Origin: Dendrocalamus latiflorus
Lineage: Eukaryota; Streptophyta; Magnoliopsida; Poales; Poaceae
Direction: 5' to 3'
Assembly: GCA_017311315.1 (NCBI GenBank)
Contig: CM029671.1
Coordinates: 20,520,565-20,584,564, forward strand
Length of the DNA stretch: 64,000 nucleotides
Positions 24,870-36,183 of the stretch are shown piece after piece (the first letter of the stretch is position 1; the number at the start of each line of letters is the position of its first letter). The position numbers and the translations under genes are program-made. The notes under the pieces are model-generated. The model saw only the letters and a list, made by a program, of their open reading frames with translations. It did not search any database and was not told the origin of the DNA.

Positions 24870-26226
24870 TTTTCTCAAATAAATATAGGACAATTTCTCT
24901 ATTGTCGTTTTGAATTAGTGTATTAGAATAATATTTTCAAAGCAGTATATCAATTTATGGTTATTCGGTTCGTTCACACAATCGTTCGCGCTAAAGCCAA
25001 AAATCTTAGGTCGTAGCCAAAAAATCCACCCTATGATTTAGGGCGTGTTTGTTTTATGAGATGAGAGTAGATGGTATGGTTCTAGTCAACTTGGATAAAA
25101 TGATCCTAGATGAGATGATACAGTTTGTTTGTTTGGTTAGTTGAAAGTAATGGTATAAGTTTGTAATACTAGAAAGCTATGAATGAAACTAGTTTAGGGC
25201 ACGATGCTATTTACCCCACCGACCATTTCGACACTGAGATAAAATCTCAAATTTACCATGCCATAGGGGAATGATAGGGGGAGGGGATAAGACCAGACCA
25301 AAATCTGAAATTTACCATGCCATAGGGGAATGATAGGGGGAGATAAGACCAAAGCAGTACACAGTCGGCCACGACACCACAAGGAGTGAGAGAACAAAAA
25401 CCATTTCTCCTCCCTTCCTCCTTAAGTAAGCCACGGAGAGAGCTAATCCGATTTCTCTTCTTTCTCCCGACCGAGCCAGCAAAGGCAAATAAGCACTCCA
25501 CTTCCCTCTCCTCTCACAGGCAAGGCAAATCCAAAGCCGGAACAAACCAAGCCACCATCCCAACCCCACGAAAGTTAACCCAAGCTGTGAGAAGAGAGAG
25601 CCAGGAGAGAAGAGCTCAAGGAGTAGGGAAAGACAAAGGAGCGAAGGCGATAGCCACCATGACCTCCGTCCTTCCATTTTCTAGCCGGGCAAACCAATAA
25701 GTCCCCTCATCTTCCATTTTTGCTTACAACGCCATGGCACAACCCAAGCACATCACAGAGCTAGAGGGAGGGAAGGTAGAGAGGGGAGTAGGAGTATACC
25801 TCGGTGAGACTGGGCCGTGGGTTGGCATCGATGATTGAGGAGCCATGCAAATAGTGGGAGGAGGTGGCGCCAAGGTAGGGCAACCGGAGCTGAGCCAACC
25901 AACGGTAGCTGGAGGCCGGGAACCAGGGGAAACCCAGAGGAAAAGCCAAGAGGTGAGCTCGGGGGAGTCGACCACGGAGCTCTCCAGTGCTACGTTGGAG
26001 GCCATCAACATGACCGGGAGCCAGGCCGAACACCTAGCTGCGCGCACCCACGGGAGGGGGCAGCAAAGAGGAGGAGAGGAAGTAAAGGCGTGTAGCATAG
26101 GGAGGAGCTCAGTGGCCGGTGGCTGGCGGCGAGCTCGAGGCCAGCGTGCCCGAGCACAGCCACGAGCACGGGTTGCCACCTGAAGGAGCACCAAAGAGAG
26201 GAGGGAGGGAGAGAGAGAAGTCCAGA
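24870..26226. other. Intergenic between the HAK gene and repeats
   Basis: No gene recognised. It contains a 59-bp tandem duplication (25250-25368) and a purine/pyrimidine-biased stretch (25380-26220) with long but compositionally biased open frames on both strands. Confidence 0.4.
25250..25368. repeat. 59-bp direct duplication
   Basis: AATTTACCATGCCATAGGGG...AGATAAGACC-type sequence occurs at 25250 and again at 25309, the second copy slightly shortened. Head-to-tail tandem duplication. Confidence 0.85.
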
Positions 26227-26305
26227 AGTGGGCTTGAGTAGTAGTAGTAGGAATTAGTAGCACTGGTATTGGAGTAGTAGTAGTGCTAGTATTAGTAGTA
26301 GCAAC
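26227..26305. repeat. Imperfect (GTA)n tract
   Basis: Interrupted GTAGTAGTAG clusters are separated by ATTAGTAGCA and similar words. The tract resumes after the adjacent transposon (26815-26830), so the Mutator-like element appears to have inserted into a GTA-rich tract. Confidence 0.75.
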
Positions 26306-26309
26306 TAGC

Positions 26310-26805
26310 GATTTCTGGACACATTTGGACCCCTAAACACCCCAAATTCCACTTTTGGCCCCCCAAATCAAAAAAATTCCGTTTCTGGACCCCTCCCGAC
26401 CGCGCGTTCGCGAGCTGGTGCCACGTGTCCCGGACGCGCGGTCGGGCGGCGCGGTCGCGCGGTCGGGCGGACGCGCGGTCGGGCGGCGCGGTCGCGCGGT
26501 CGCGCGGTCGGGCGGACGCGCGGTCGGGCGGCGCGGTCGCGCGGTCGGGCGGCGGACGGGCGGGCGGTCGCGCGGTCGCGCGGTCCGGCGGGCGGTCGCG
26601 CGGTCGGGAGGCGCGGTCGCTCGGGCGGCGCGGTCGCGCGGCCGGCGCTGAGGGCGGGCGGTCGCGCGGCCGGCGCTGAGGGCAGGGCGGTCGCGCGGTC
26701 GGCCGAAAACGCGCGGTCGGGAGGGGTCCAGAAATGGAATTTTTTTGGTTTGGGGGCTAAAAACGGAATTTGGGGTGTTTAGGGGTCCACATGTGTCCAG
26801 AATTC
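26310..26805. mobile_element. Mutator-like (MULE) element with GC-rich minisatellite core
   Basis: 496 bp. Left end GATTTCTGGACACA, right end inverted GAATTCTGGACACA. Both arms are about 97 bp and nearly identical through CCCCTAAACACCCCAAATTC and CTGGACCCCTCCCGACCGCG. A perfect 9-bp target duplication GCAACTAGC (26301-26309, 26806-26814) is the MULE signature. The core (about 26410-26705) is a degenerate tandem array of GCGCGGTCGG(GC/AC)GG units. There is no transposase. Long open frames inside are an effect of the stop-free GC repeat. Confidence 0.88.
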
Positions 26806-26869
26806 GCAACTAGCAGGTAGTAGTAATAGTATTCATGCGTGTGTGCTCTGGCCGAATGCATTCGGGCCA

Positions 26870-27090
26870 TGAGTGATTAGTGTGAAGTAATTAATTAGCA
26901 TATGTGGTTGATTAGGTGAGTGATTAGGTAAATGGTTAAGTGCATGTGATTAGGTGGCGGCTAATTAGCGGATGTCTAATTAGTGTGATCATTGATGAGA
27001 GTGGATGGTTAGTATGGAATAATTAGTGTATGTGATTAAGGAGGTGAACGAATGATTTGTATGGGTTAATTAGAATAGATTAATTAGTAT
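26870..27090. repeat. Degenerate ATTAG(T)/GATTAG periodic sequence
   Basis: Words such as GTGATTAGTGTG, TAATTAGCAT, TGATTAGGTG, TAATTAGCGG, TAATTAGTGT and TTAATTAGTA recur roughly every 15-30 bp for over 200 bp. This suggests an old, decayed short-period tandem array. Confidence 0.5.
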
Positions 27091-28777
27091 AGACTAAATA
27101 ATAGAGCTATTTGCTAAAGCTCTATAGAAGGCTGAAACACCACTTTTGGCATATCAAGTTAGAAGTTTGCTGTCTAAGTCGGATGCTGCCCAACATGTAG
27201 AATGGGAGATATGCCTCTAGGATGGCCGCAGCCCAGTATGGGTTGAAATCAGAATTTTGGATGGTGTAATATTTAAATTATGGTAACCAAAAATATGTGA
27301 GTAGAGTTATGTAGGCTACTAAACCAGGAGTATTTGTCATGTGAGGTTTTGGGTTTGAAAGACACGATCGATCGAGCACCTAGAACAAAAGGATGATATC
27401 TAGTGAAAGAGTGGTATGTCATTAATAAGCAACTTTGTGTGACACGTATGAAATTCGTCATTGTACGAAGTAGGGGCAGTTCGTCCTAGGAATTTGTGAC
27501 GTTTAGAAACATTTTGTCATTGAATGCAAGGGAATTTTCATCACAGATTGTGATGACAAGACCTTGGTAGCGCTCTAAGCATTTTGTGACAAATTGTTTT
27601 TTTTTTTTGTGACGCATGAATTTTTTTATGTATCTTTATAATTTTGTATGACCAATTGTTGTTGTTGTCACAATGAGATCTGATAGGATTGCATTGAAGT
27701 AGTGACGTGGAACATTTTTATCACCAAATGTACAAGCTGTTAGAATGACAGTTGTCGGTCTTCAGTGATGTTAACAAATGTTCATCGTAAAGTTGTGGGG
27801 TTGCGTTGGGGTCTATTAGTACTAAAAGTTAAGAAGCAATTTTAACATAATCCTAAACACTGCTAGGTACCTGCCCGCATTTGCGTCCAACCACGCCGCC
27901 CCGCAGAAATCTTTGTCGTCTTGTAGTTGGTCTTCCTCCACCGGTGACGGCTTCGCCAGCCACCAGTGGCTCTGACCCTCGTTTGCTCTAGCCTCGCCTG
28001 CTCCGCCCTCCGCCTTGGGTCTCGGCGCAAGTGGAACGGCCTCCGGCCTCCACGGCTCTGTTGTCCGCCTTGACGCCAATGCCACTCCACCACCTAGTCC
28101 GGTTATTTATCTTGAATTGCCATTCAAATTGGGAAGTACTATTGGTTGATCATACCAGAACTAATTTCTCTTTTTTATGGGGGTCATTCCAGAAACACAA
28201 GTATTCCATGGGATAGATCCAATGTTACACCCTACAGGTTGAGCAAAACAATTGCTATCACACAAATTGAAGAGGTAAAATAAACACAATCTAGAAAACA
28301 CAAGTATTTCGTGGGAAAAGATCCGTACCTTCGGTTGCCGTCAAAAAATCGCCCCCGAGTGAGGGAGGGGAGGAAGAAGAAGGTGAGGCGGTAGTAGATT
28401 CGGTCAACACCGGCGTCGGGATGGGAAGGAGGGGAGGCGGCAGCTATGCCTATGATCAAGTCACCACTGGCATCAGGATAGGATGGCAGCAGCTCGGAAA
28501 TGGTCACCGCCGACGTCGGGTGTCGTAGTTTGCATTAGGATGGGAAGATGAAGGTGTGGCGGCCTCAGATCTGGCACAAAATACAGGACGAAAGCGGGGA
28601 GAGGAAGAAAGAGAGAAGGAGAGGAGGCACTTGGGGACTGGTCATGCGGCAAGGTAGTGGCCGGCAAGGATGCGATGCGGGGCGAGTAGGCGGCAGCGAG
28701 AAGGGGACCAACGTGAGGCAAGTCAGCGGATGTGAGAGGGGAGGCGACGCAAGAGAAGTTCACGACCGTTGAGGGAG
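27091..28777. other. Intergenic, no gene recognised
   Basis: Contains TTTGTGACG/TTTTGTCA-type scattered inverted words at 27470-27780, and GC-rich segments at 27880-28110 and 28330-28770 with compositionally biased open frames but no domain that I recognise. Confidence 0.4.
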
Positions 28778-29532
28778 AAAATTAATCATTTGCCACTTTG
28801 AAGAGTGGGCTTCGCAAAATTGACACTTTCAAAATTGGCTTCGCAAAAATGTCATGCAGTACATTTACCTCTTGATTACCATGCCATTTGAGCCATTTAA
28901 CTCATTTAATATTTTTTTTCTAATTTCAGAAGCTGAAAAAGACCTTTCTACTCTTGCTAAGTTTACTGAATCAATGGGGTGCTCTGGTTCTTGGCATTGC
29001 GAACGATCGGGCGTTACTTTACTTTTGAGATTGGTTGGTAGTACATGTAGTTTGATCGGATGCTGAACTGGTTGTAGGGTCAGGGGGAGTTTATGGATTG
29101 CCTCACTAGTTGTTATTTGGGGTATTATATCGAACGCGGTTCGCGGAAATCGATTCTTGATCGTTCGAATAGGATCTGTGGATTGCTACAACTACAGATA
29201 TACGGTTACCCAGTATACTCATTTAGTTCTTTCTTGTGCTGTGAGTATTTTTTTGAATAGCAAAATAGAACGGCCTTTTTCATTGATGCTACATAATGCT
29301 GTGTTGCAATCTAGTGATATATACTGTTACATTGAAATGGTTGCAAAACTTAGCAAGGGTAGAAAGGTCTTTTCCAGCCCCTGAAATTAGAAAAAAAAAT
29401 ATTAAATAAGTTAAATGGCTCAAATGACACGGTAATCAAGAGGTAAATGTACTGCATGGCATTTTTACGAAGCCAATTTTGAAAGTGGTAATTTTGCGAA
29501 GCTCACTCTTCAAAGCGGCAAATGATCAATTT
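28778..29532. mobile_element. Long-terminal-inverted-repeat element, probably MULE
   Basis: Two arms of about 187 bp (28778-28963 and 29345-29532) are inverted copies at high identity. Both read AAATT(A/G)ATCATTTGCC at the end, then TTTGAAGAGTG, AATTGGCTTCG, ATGCAGTACATTTACCTC, TTTGAGCCATTTAAC and finally GACCTTTCTAC near the centre. The roughly 380-bp middle has no recognised coding content. Flanks GTTGAGGGA and GGTGAGGGC share 7 of 9 bases, so a decayed 9-bp target duplication is possible. The RNA would fold into a long hairpin. Confidence 0.75.
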
Positions 29533-30588
29533 GGTGAGGGCATCCTGTGTGGAGTGGGCGACCACGTGCTGGACCACATCGTTCGCCTGATTTCATCGAA
29601 CCACGTTGTTGGCATCTCACGTGAATATTCTCCGCATAATTCAGGATGAACGGCTTCCATTCACTAATTCAAACACAGGTCATTCGGAATAATCTTGAAC
29701 CATCCCGTTCTATTCCCCCATGATTCACCCAACTAAACATGGCCTTAGACGCTCAATTCTCACATGATTTTGACTTACACGTACAAGTTATGATAGCATA
29801 CCGTGCCACTAGGATTGCTGGCCAAATGTAACACAAAGCATGTGATGGTAACTCTGCATTGTTTTAAACGTCGAGCCTTTCATTTTTCTCAAAACAATGG
29901 TCATTCGAAGATAAATAGTTGTAAATTAAGTGACATGTCAAAGTTTTATACACTGATCTTAACGGAAAAAGAGTTGCAGATATTGCAGACCACTATATTA
30001 AACATAAGACCGCATTTGGAATGTGAGAATTCCACAATATCCTATAGAATTTTAGTAAAATTCCTACGTTCTCAATAGATTGTAGCCCTCCTTAGGTATT
30101 TTATCTAGCTGAGCATGGTTAAAAATAGACTACTAGGTTGGACCGAAGCTCGAGTGTGAGTTCGTCCCATTTCATTTAGAACAGGAAATCACACGTTGGG
30201 TGATATTTTAACCAAGCCACTTGTCACTATGGTTAGTTCAAGTTCACTCAGTCTCATATAGGGTGTGCAAATTGAATAGATAATTTCCGTCAGATCGACC
30301 GACCAAAGGTTTACGGAGAGAATATAAAAGGGATAAATATATATCTAGCACAATGTGTGTCCAACTCCGACTTCGAAAAAAAATACGGAATAAGCAATAT
30401 CTATCTATATGTGTCTGTATGTCAGATTGTACGAGGTAGCAGTAGCACGTTGTGACTTCACTTAAGAACATGATAAGATGGATGGATTGACATATGTGAG
30501 TAGGCGGGGAATACTGAGTGCTCTTCCTTTGATATCTTAGCGATTGTTCTCTCCACATTCACTCTGACTGCACTCTTACTGTCCAATG
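29533..30588. other. Intergenic, no gene recognised
   Basis: Ordinary AT-leaning sequence. The segment 30249-30420 shares scattered words (AGTCTCATATA, AGATAATTTTCGTC-like, GACCGACC, GTCCAACTC, ATAAGC..ATATC) with 36190-36390 on the other side of the copia element, suggesting an older local repeat. Confidence 0.4.
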
Positions 30589-30882
30589 TGTTAGAGATAA
30601 GGCTAGAGATAGGGCAGATATATGGTTCAGGAAAGTACCTGACAGTAATCTACCTATTAAGGATAAGTCCCTGATTGTAATCTGATATAATCTGCTGCAG
30701 AGATACATTAGGAAAGTCCTGGCTATAGATAGAATAGATTGATCTGATTGTAACGGTTAGGAATAGATCTGCCAGGACTCCTTGATGTACTGCAGCAATA
30801 CATTGTACTATATGGCGTTTCCAGCCTATATAACACGCAAGGATCGGTGGTGATCTTTACCCCAAAACATTAGAACTTCACA
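30589..30882 (+). repeat. 5' LTR of the copia element
   Basis: 294 bp, TGTTAGAGATAAGG ... AGAACTTCACA. A CCTATATAAC box near 30821-30831 is the likely element promoter. Confidence 0.92.
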
Positions 30883-30896
30883 TGGTATCAGAGCCT
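30883..30896 (+). other. Primer-binding site (initiator tRNA-Met type)
   Basis: TGGTATCAGAGCCT directly follows the 5' LTR. It matches the 3' end of plant initiator tRNA-Met, the usual primer of copia elements. Confidence 0.9.
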
Positions 30897-30903
30897 CTCC
30901 TCA

Positions 30904-33900
30904 ATGGCGAGTTCATCTACCCTTATGGCCGCCGCCTCTCTAGGTCATCCTGTGACAGAAAAACTTACCAAAACCAACTACATGATGTGGAGAGCCCAGA
31001 TTCTCCCAGCAATCCGAGGTGCAAGACTTGTCGGCTATCTTGATGGATCGGCAGCAGCACCTGCAGAAGAAATCACCACCAAAGACGGCGAGAAGGAGAT
31101 CAAAATCTTCAACCCGGCGTTTGATCTGTGGCTCGAAAAGGATCAACAGGTCCTGGGCTACTTATTCTCCTCTCTCTCACGAGAGATCCTGACTCATGTT
31201 GCCTCCAAGAAGACGGCCGCAGAGGTCTGGAAGGCTATTGAGCAGATGTTTACTGCCCAAACCCGTGCGCAAGCTGTCAACACGCGCATTGCCCTCGCAA
31301 CAACGAAGAAGGGTCACATGACGGTTGCTGAGTATGTCGGGAAGATGAGGGCGCTTGGAGATGAGATGGCAGCCGCCGGAAAGCCACTCGATGATGAAGA
31401 ACTAGTGTCCTACATCCTTGCTGGACTTGACCTGGAATACAACTCTGTTGTGACCAATATTACTGGGCGATCTGATCCAGTCTCTGTTGGTGAGCTTTAC
31501 TCTCAACTTCTCAGCTTTGAACAGAGATTGAATCTTCTGCAGGGCAACCAATATCAGCCCTCTGTCAACTCTGCAATGCGTGGATCTCATCATGGGTTCC
31601 AGTGCGGTCGTGGAGGACGCAATGGAGGCCGAGGCCGCAGCAATGGAAGTCGCGGCCGTGGTACAGCTTCCAGCAATACTAACCGAGGTACTGCAGACAC
31701 AAATAAACGTCCCATCTGTCAACTTTGCAAGAAAAAGGGGCATACTGCTCCGGTCTGCTGGTATCGCTTCGACGAGAACTACGTTCCTGAAGAGAAGAGT
31801 GCATCTGCAACAATAAACTCTTATGGCGTTGATACAAATTGGTACACTGACACCGGTGCAACAGACCATATCACGAGTGAGCTTGATAAACTGGCAGTAC
31901 GCGAGAAGTATACCACTGGTGATCAGATTCACACGGCAAATGGGGCAGGTATGGATATTCATCACATTGGTCACACTATTGTTCGCGCCCCCTCTCATAA
32001 TCTTTATCTCAATAACATTCTTCATGTTCCTAGTGCCAAGAAAAACTTAGTTTCAGTTCATCGTCTTGCCTCTGATAATCAAGTATTTCTTGAGTTTCAC
32101 CCTACTTTCTTCTTGATTAAGGACCAGATCACGAAGAGGGTTCTTCTCAAAGGCAAATGTGAGGGAGGTCTTTACCCCCTTTCATCCATTCCTTCGGCTG
32201 GTCCCAGCAAGCAAATTTTTGGAGCAATAAAACCATCTTCTTCAAAGTGGCATAGCCGTCTAGGTCACCATGCATCTTCTATAGTGCAGCAAGTCATTAG
32301 AATGAATAAGCTTCCTTGTACTCCAGAGTCCAATAAAGCAACTGTTTGTGATGCTTGTCAACAAGCAAAAAGTCACCAATTACCATATTCCAAGTCCTCT
32401 AGTGTCTCTAAATCACCTCTAGAGTTAATTTTCTCAGATGTTTGAGGACCAGCATGTGAATCTGTAGGAAGAAACAAGTTCTATGTCACTTTTATTGATG
32501 ATTATAGCAAATTTGTGTGGATTTACTTGCTCCGTTACAAATCTGAAGTTTTCCAAAAGTTCCATGAATTCCAGCGACTTGTTGAATGGTTGTTTGACAA
32601 AAAGATCATCTCTATACAAACAGATTGGGGTGGTGAATATGAAAAACTCAATCCTTTCTTTAAGCAAATCGGTATATCCCATAGGGTCTCTTGTCCTCAT
32701 GCTCATCAACAAAATGGTGCTGCCGAAAGGAAACATTGGCACATCATTGAAGTTGGTCTCTCGCTTTTAGCTCATGCATCTATGCCGCTTAAATTCTGGG
32801 ATGAAGCTTTTGCTACAGCCACATATTTGATCAACAGGACACCTAATAAGCTTTTGCAATTTTCAACTCCTTTGGAACGACTGTTTAGGATCAAGCATGA
32901 TTATGAAACTCTTCGTGTGTTTGGCTGTGCTTGCTGGCCCAATTTGCGTCCATATAATACTCGCAAACTTCAATTTCGCTCAAAACAGTGTGCTTTCTTA
33001 GGCTATAGCAATATGCACAAGGGCTTCAAGTGTCTTGACATTCAGACTGGGCGTATTTATATATCTCGCGATGTAGTTTTTGATGAAGAAGTGTTTCCCT
33101 TTGCACAACTTCATCCCAATGCTGGTGCTCGCCTTCGGTCCGAAGTGCTGCTTTTTCCCTCCTTGTTTGGCAGTATTGATCACGGGGGTGCACAATTGAC
33201 TGATCAATATGATGATTATCAATATGATGATTATCCTACTCATAATACTGCTCATACTGATGATTCTGCTCCTGTTTTAGACACTGTTCTGCAGTTTGAA
33301 CAGCAGCAGGTTGGACAGCAACAGCAACATGTGCACCGCAATCTGCACATCTGGGACAGCAGCAGCAGCAATCTGCCCAGCAGTCTGAAAGTCTGAGACA
33401 ACAGCAGCAATCTGCGCAACAGCCTGAGAGACAGCAGCAGCAATCTGTGCAGCAAAATGCACCAATATCCAAACCACCCATCACTCAGGTATATAGTCGG
33501 CGTTCTAAAATTACTCCACTCTCACATGTATCTTCTGCTTCTCAGCCTTCACTGGAAGATCTGCTTCAACCGCCTGAGATGATGTCAGCGCACGAGCAAA
33601 CTTCAGAAGACTTCTCTGACAATTCTGCGATGATGCAAGGAGTGATCTCTTCACCTCAACACCGACCTGTTACTTGTCTTCAGCAAGGTATTACAAAACC
33701 AGTGATATTTACAGATGGTCGAATAAAGTATACTGATGGAAGAATCAAGTATGGTTTTCTTGCTGAAAGTGGTGAACCACGTAACTTAGAAGAAGCCATG
33801 CAGTCTGAAAACTGGAAGAAAGCAATGGATGAAGAATACATGGCACTTTGGAAAAACAAAACGTGGCATCTTGTACCTCCTAAGAAAGGGATGAATCTAA

Positions 33901-35301
33901 TTGATTGCAAATGGGTGTACAAAGTGAAGAGGAAAGCTGATGGAACAATTGATAGATACAAAGCTCGTTTAGTGGCAAAGGGCTTCAAACAAAGGTATGA
34001 CATTGATTATGAAGATACCTTTAGTCCAGTAGTTAAAGCTGCTTCAATCAGACTTGTTTTATCCATTGCAATCTGAGGATGGAATCTTCGCCAACTTGAT
34101 GTTAAGAATGCGTTTCTTCATGGTGTTCTTGAGGAGGATGTGTTTATGAGGCAGCCGCCAGGGTATGAAGATAAGAAAATGAGAGATTATGTGTGTAAGT
34201 TAGACAAATCACTATATGGATTAAAACAAGCCCCTAGAGCTTGGTATTCAAGACTAAGTGAGAAGCTGCTACAACTTGGTTTTCAACCTTCAAGAGCTGA
34301 TACATCACTCTTCTTCTATAGAAAAGGTGATGTGATCATTTTTATGCTCATCTATGTGGATGATATAATTGTAGCCAGTTCATCAGCTAAAGCTACACAA
34401 GCTCTCCTCAAAGATCTTCAAGGTGAGTTTCCACTAAAAGACTTAGGGGATTTACATTATTTTCTTGGAATTGAAGTGAAGAAGATAGATAATGGAATTC
34501 TTCTAACACAAGCAAAATATACTGCTGATCTATTAAAGCGAGTTCAGATGCAGGGATGCAAGCCAATGAATACTCCTATGTCTACTGTTGAAAAACTGAC
34601 ATTAGAAGGAGAAAAGTTAAGTCCTGAGGATAGCACAAGATATAGAAGTATAGTTGGAGCTTTGCAGTATTTAACTTTGACAAGGCCAGACATTTCCTTC
34701 TCAGTAAATAAAGTATGTCAGTATCTACATACACCAACAACTGCACATTGGACAACAGCTAAAAGAATACTCAGGTACTTGCAACACACTATGGGATATG
34801 GACTGAAAATTACTAAATCCCCTTCTATGTTAGTTTCAGGATTTTTCTGATGCAGATTGGGCTGGGTGTATAGATGATAGAAAATCCACAGGAGGTTTTG
34901 CTGTTTTCCTAGGAACCAATCTTGTGTCCTGGAATGCAAAGAAACAACCTACAGTTTCCAGATCTAGCACAGAAGCTGAGTACAAAGCAATGGCTAATTG
35001 TACAGCTGAAATAATGTGGATTCAGACCTTCCTCAAGGAATTGGGAATCTCTAGTCCTCCTGCAGCTCGACTATGGTGTGATAATCTCGGAGCAACATAT
35101 TTATCTGCCAATCCAGTTTTCCATGCTCGGACTAAACATATTGAGGTTGACTACCATTTTGTTAGAGAAAGAGTAAATCAAAAATTGCTTGATATCAAGT
35201 TTATTTCAACAGGAGATCAGATCGCAGATGGTTTCACTAAAGCTCTACCTATCCAACGTCTCAAAGACTTCAGAAGCAATCTCAACTTAATAAAGCTGTG
35301 A
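30904..35301 (+). pseudogene. copia gag-pol polyprotein, disrupted
   Basis: Order of domains: UBN2-type Gag, CX2CX4HX4C zinc knuckle (31717-31758), aspartic protease DTGA (about 31849), GAG-pre-integrase HSRLGH, integrase core (TDWGGEYE region about 32620), reverse transcriptase with YVDDI (34353), and RNase H with STEAEYKAMA (about 34969). The protease-integrase-RT order places it in Ty1/copia. Breaks: in-frame stop at 32443-32445, frameshift in the CAG-rich linker at about 33310-33440, in-frame stop at 34074-34076, and frameshift at about 34840. The two stops are consistent with single C-to-T or G-to-A changes. The element cannot make the polyprotein itself. Confidence 0.93.
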
Positions 35302-35303
35302 TT

Positions 35304-35312
35304 GAGAGGGGA
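35304..35312 (+). other. Polypurine tract
   Basis: GAGAGGGGA abuts the TG of the 3' LTR and is the plus-strand priming site. Confidence 0.85.
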
Positions 35313-36183
35313 TGTTAGAGATAAGTAGAGATGGCAATGGGTACCCGATACCCGAATACCCGACGGGTTTTACCCGATAAAGAGACGGGTATGGAAAATT
35401 TTATGTACCCATGGGTACGTTATTGGGCGAAATCCTCTACCCGCCGGGTAGGTGGGTGCGGGTGTGGGTATATACTACCCATACCCGCCTACCCGCGGGT
35501 AATGCATACCCGCATTAGACAACTAGACATCCCACTCAAATGTTAATTTTATTATCTACTTGTTGTTGATTGTTTATTTGTTTGTCATATGTTGATATGG
35601 TCATGTCAAGTATGTTTATGTGATGTACTAATTTTGATCATTAGACGCTTTTGTGTTTGGCATGTATGATTAATGAATGTCTAAATTGATAATATTCTTA
35701 TATGTTGAACCGGGTATGCTTGCGGGTACGGGTTACCCGTCGGGTAGTAATACCCGCGCGGGTACGGGTATGGGTAAATTTTCCTACCCGCGTGCGGATA
35801 CGGGTAACCCGACGGGTAAATTTATACCTAGCGGGTACGGGTATGGAATGGCAATACCCGATGGGTATTTACCCGTTGCCATCTCTAGAGATAAGGCTAG
35901 AGATAGGGCAGATATATGGTTCAGGAAAGTACCTGACCGTAATCTACCTATTAAGGATAAGTCCCTGATTGTAATCTGATATAATCTGCCACAGAGATAC
36001 ATTAGGAAAGTCCTGGCTATAGATAGAATAGATTGATCTGATTGTAACGGTTAGGAATAGATCTGCCAGGACTCTTGATGTACTGCAGCAATACATTGTA
36101 CTATATGGTGTTTCCAGCCTATATAACACACAAGGATCGGTGGTGAACTGGTGATCTTTACCCCAAAACATTAGAACTTCACA
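35313..36183 (+). repeat. 3' LTR of the copia element, split by a hAT
   Basis: Begins TGTTAGAGATAAG and is interrupted after 13 bp. It resumes at 35896 and ends TTCACA at 36183. Without the insertion it is 301 bp, versus 294 bp for the 5' LTR. The difference is explained by an 8-bp insertion (GAACTGGT) and a 1-bp deletion. Confidence 0.92.
35326..35887. mobile_element. Non-autonomous hAT element with TACCCG subterminal repeats
   Basis: 562 bp, ends TAGAGATGGCAA on both sides (inverted), perfect 8-bp target duplication GAGATAAG (35318-35325, 35888-35895) inside the LTR. Roughly 190 bp at each end are packed with TACCCG/CGGGTA hexamers in both orientations, while the middle (35530-35700) is AT-rich. 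No transposase. Subterminal hexamer arrays are the known transposase-binding layout of Ac-type elements. Confidence 0.92.

Larger units (their letters stand above)
30589..36183 (+). mobile_element. Ty1/copia LTR retrotransposon, defective, with nested hAT
   Basis: Complete in structure: 5' LTR 30589-30882, primer-binding site 30883-30896, gag-pol 30904-35301, polypurine tract 35304-35312, 3' LTR 35313-36183. The LTRs are TG...CA bounded. Apart from the hAT insertion they differ by about five substitutions, one 1-bp and one 8-bp indel. Four reading-frame breaks disable gag-pol. The immediate flanks (CAATG left, GTCCT right) do not form the expected 5-bp duplication. Confidence 0.95.

Noticed and set aside
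25724..26263. 179-codon minus-strand frame
   Set aside because: Overlapping frames are open on the other strand too. Composition is biased, with no domain, no splice context and no homologous pattern recognised.
26333..26809. Long Arg/Ala-rich open frames on both strands
   Set aside because: They lie within the GC minisatellite of the MULE, where stop codons are rare. Composition explains them.
33277..33484. Cys-rich minus-strand frames
   Set aside because: Antisense of CAG repeats in the copia linker. Composition artefact.
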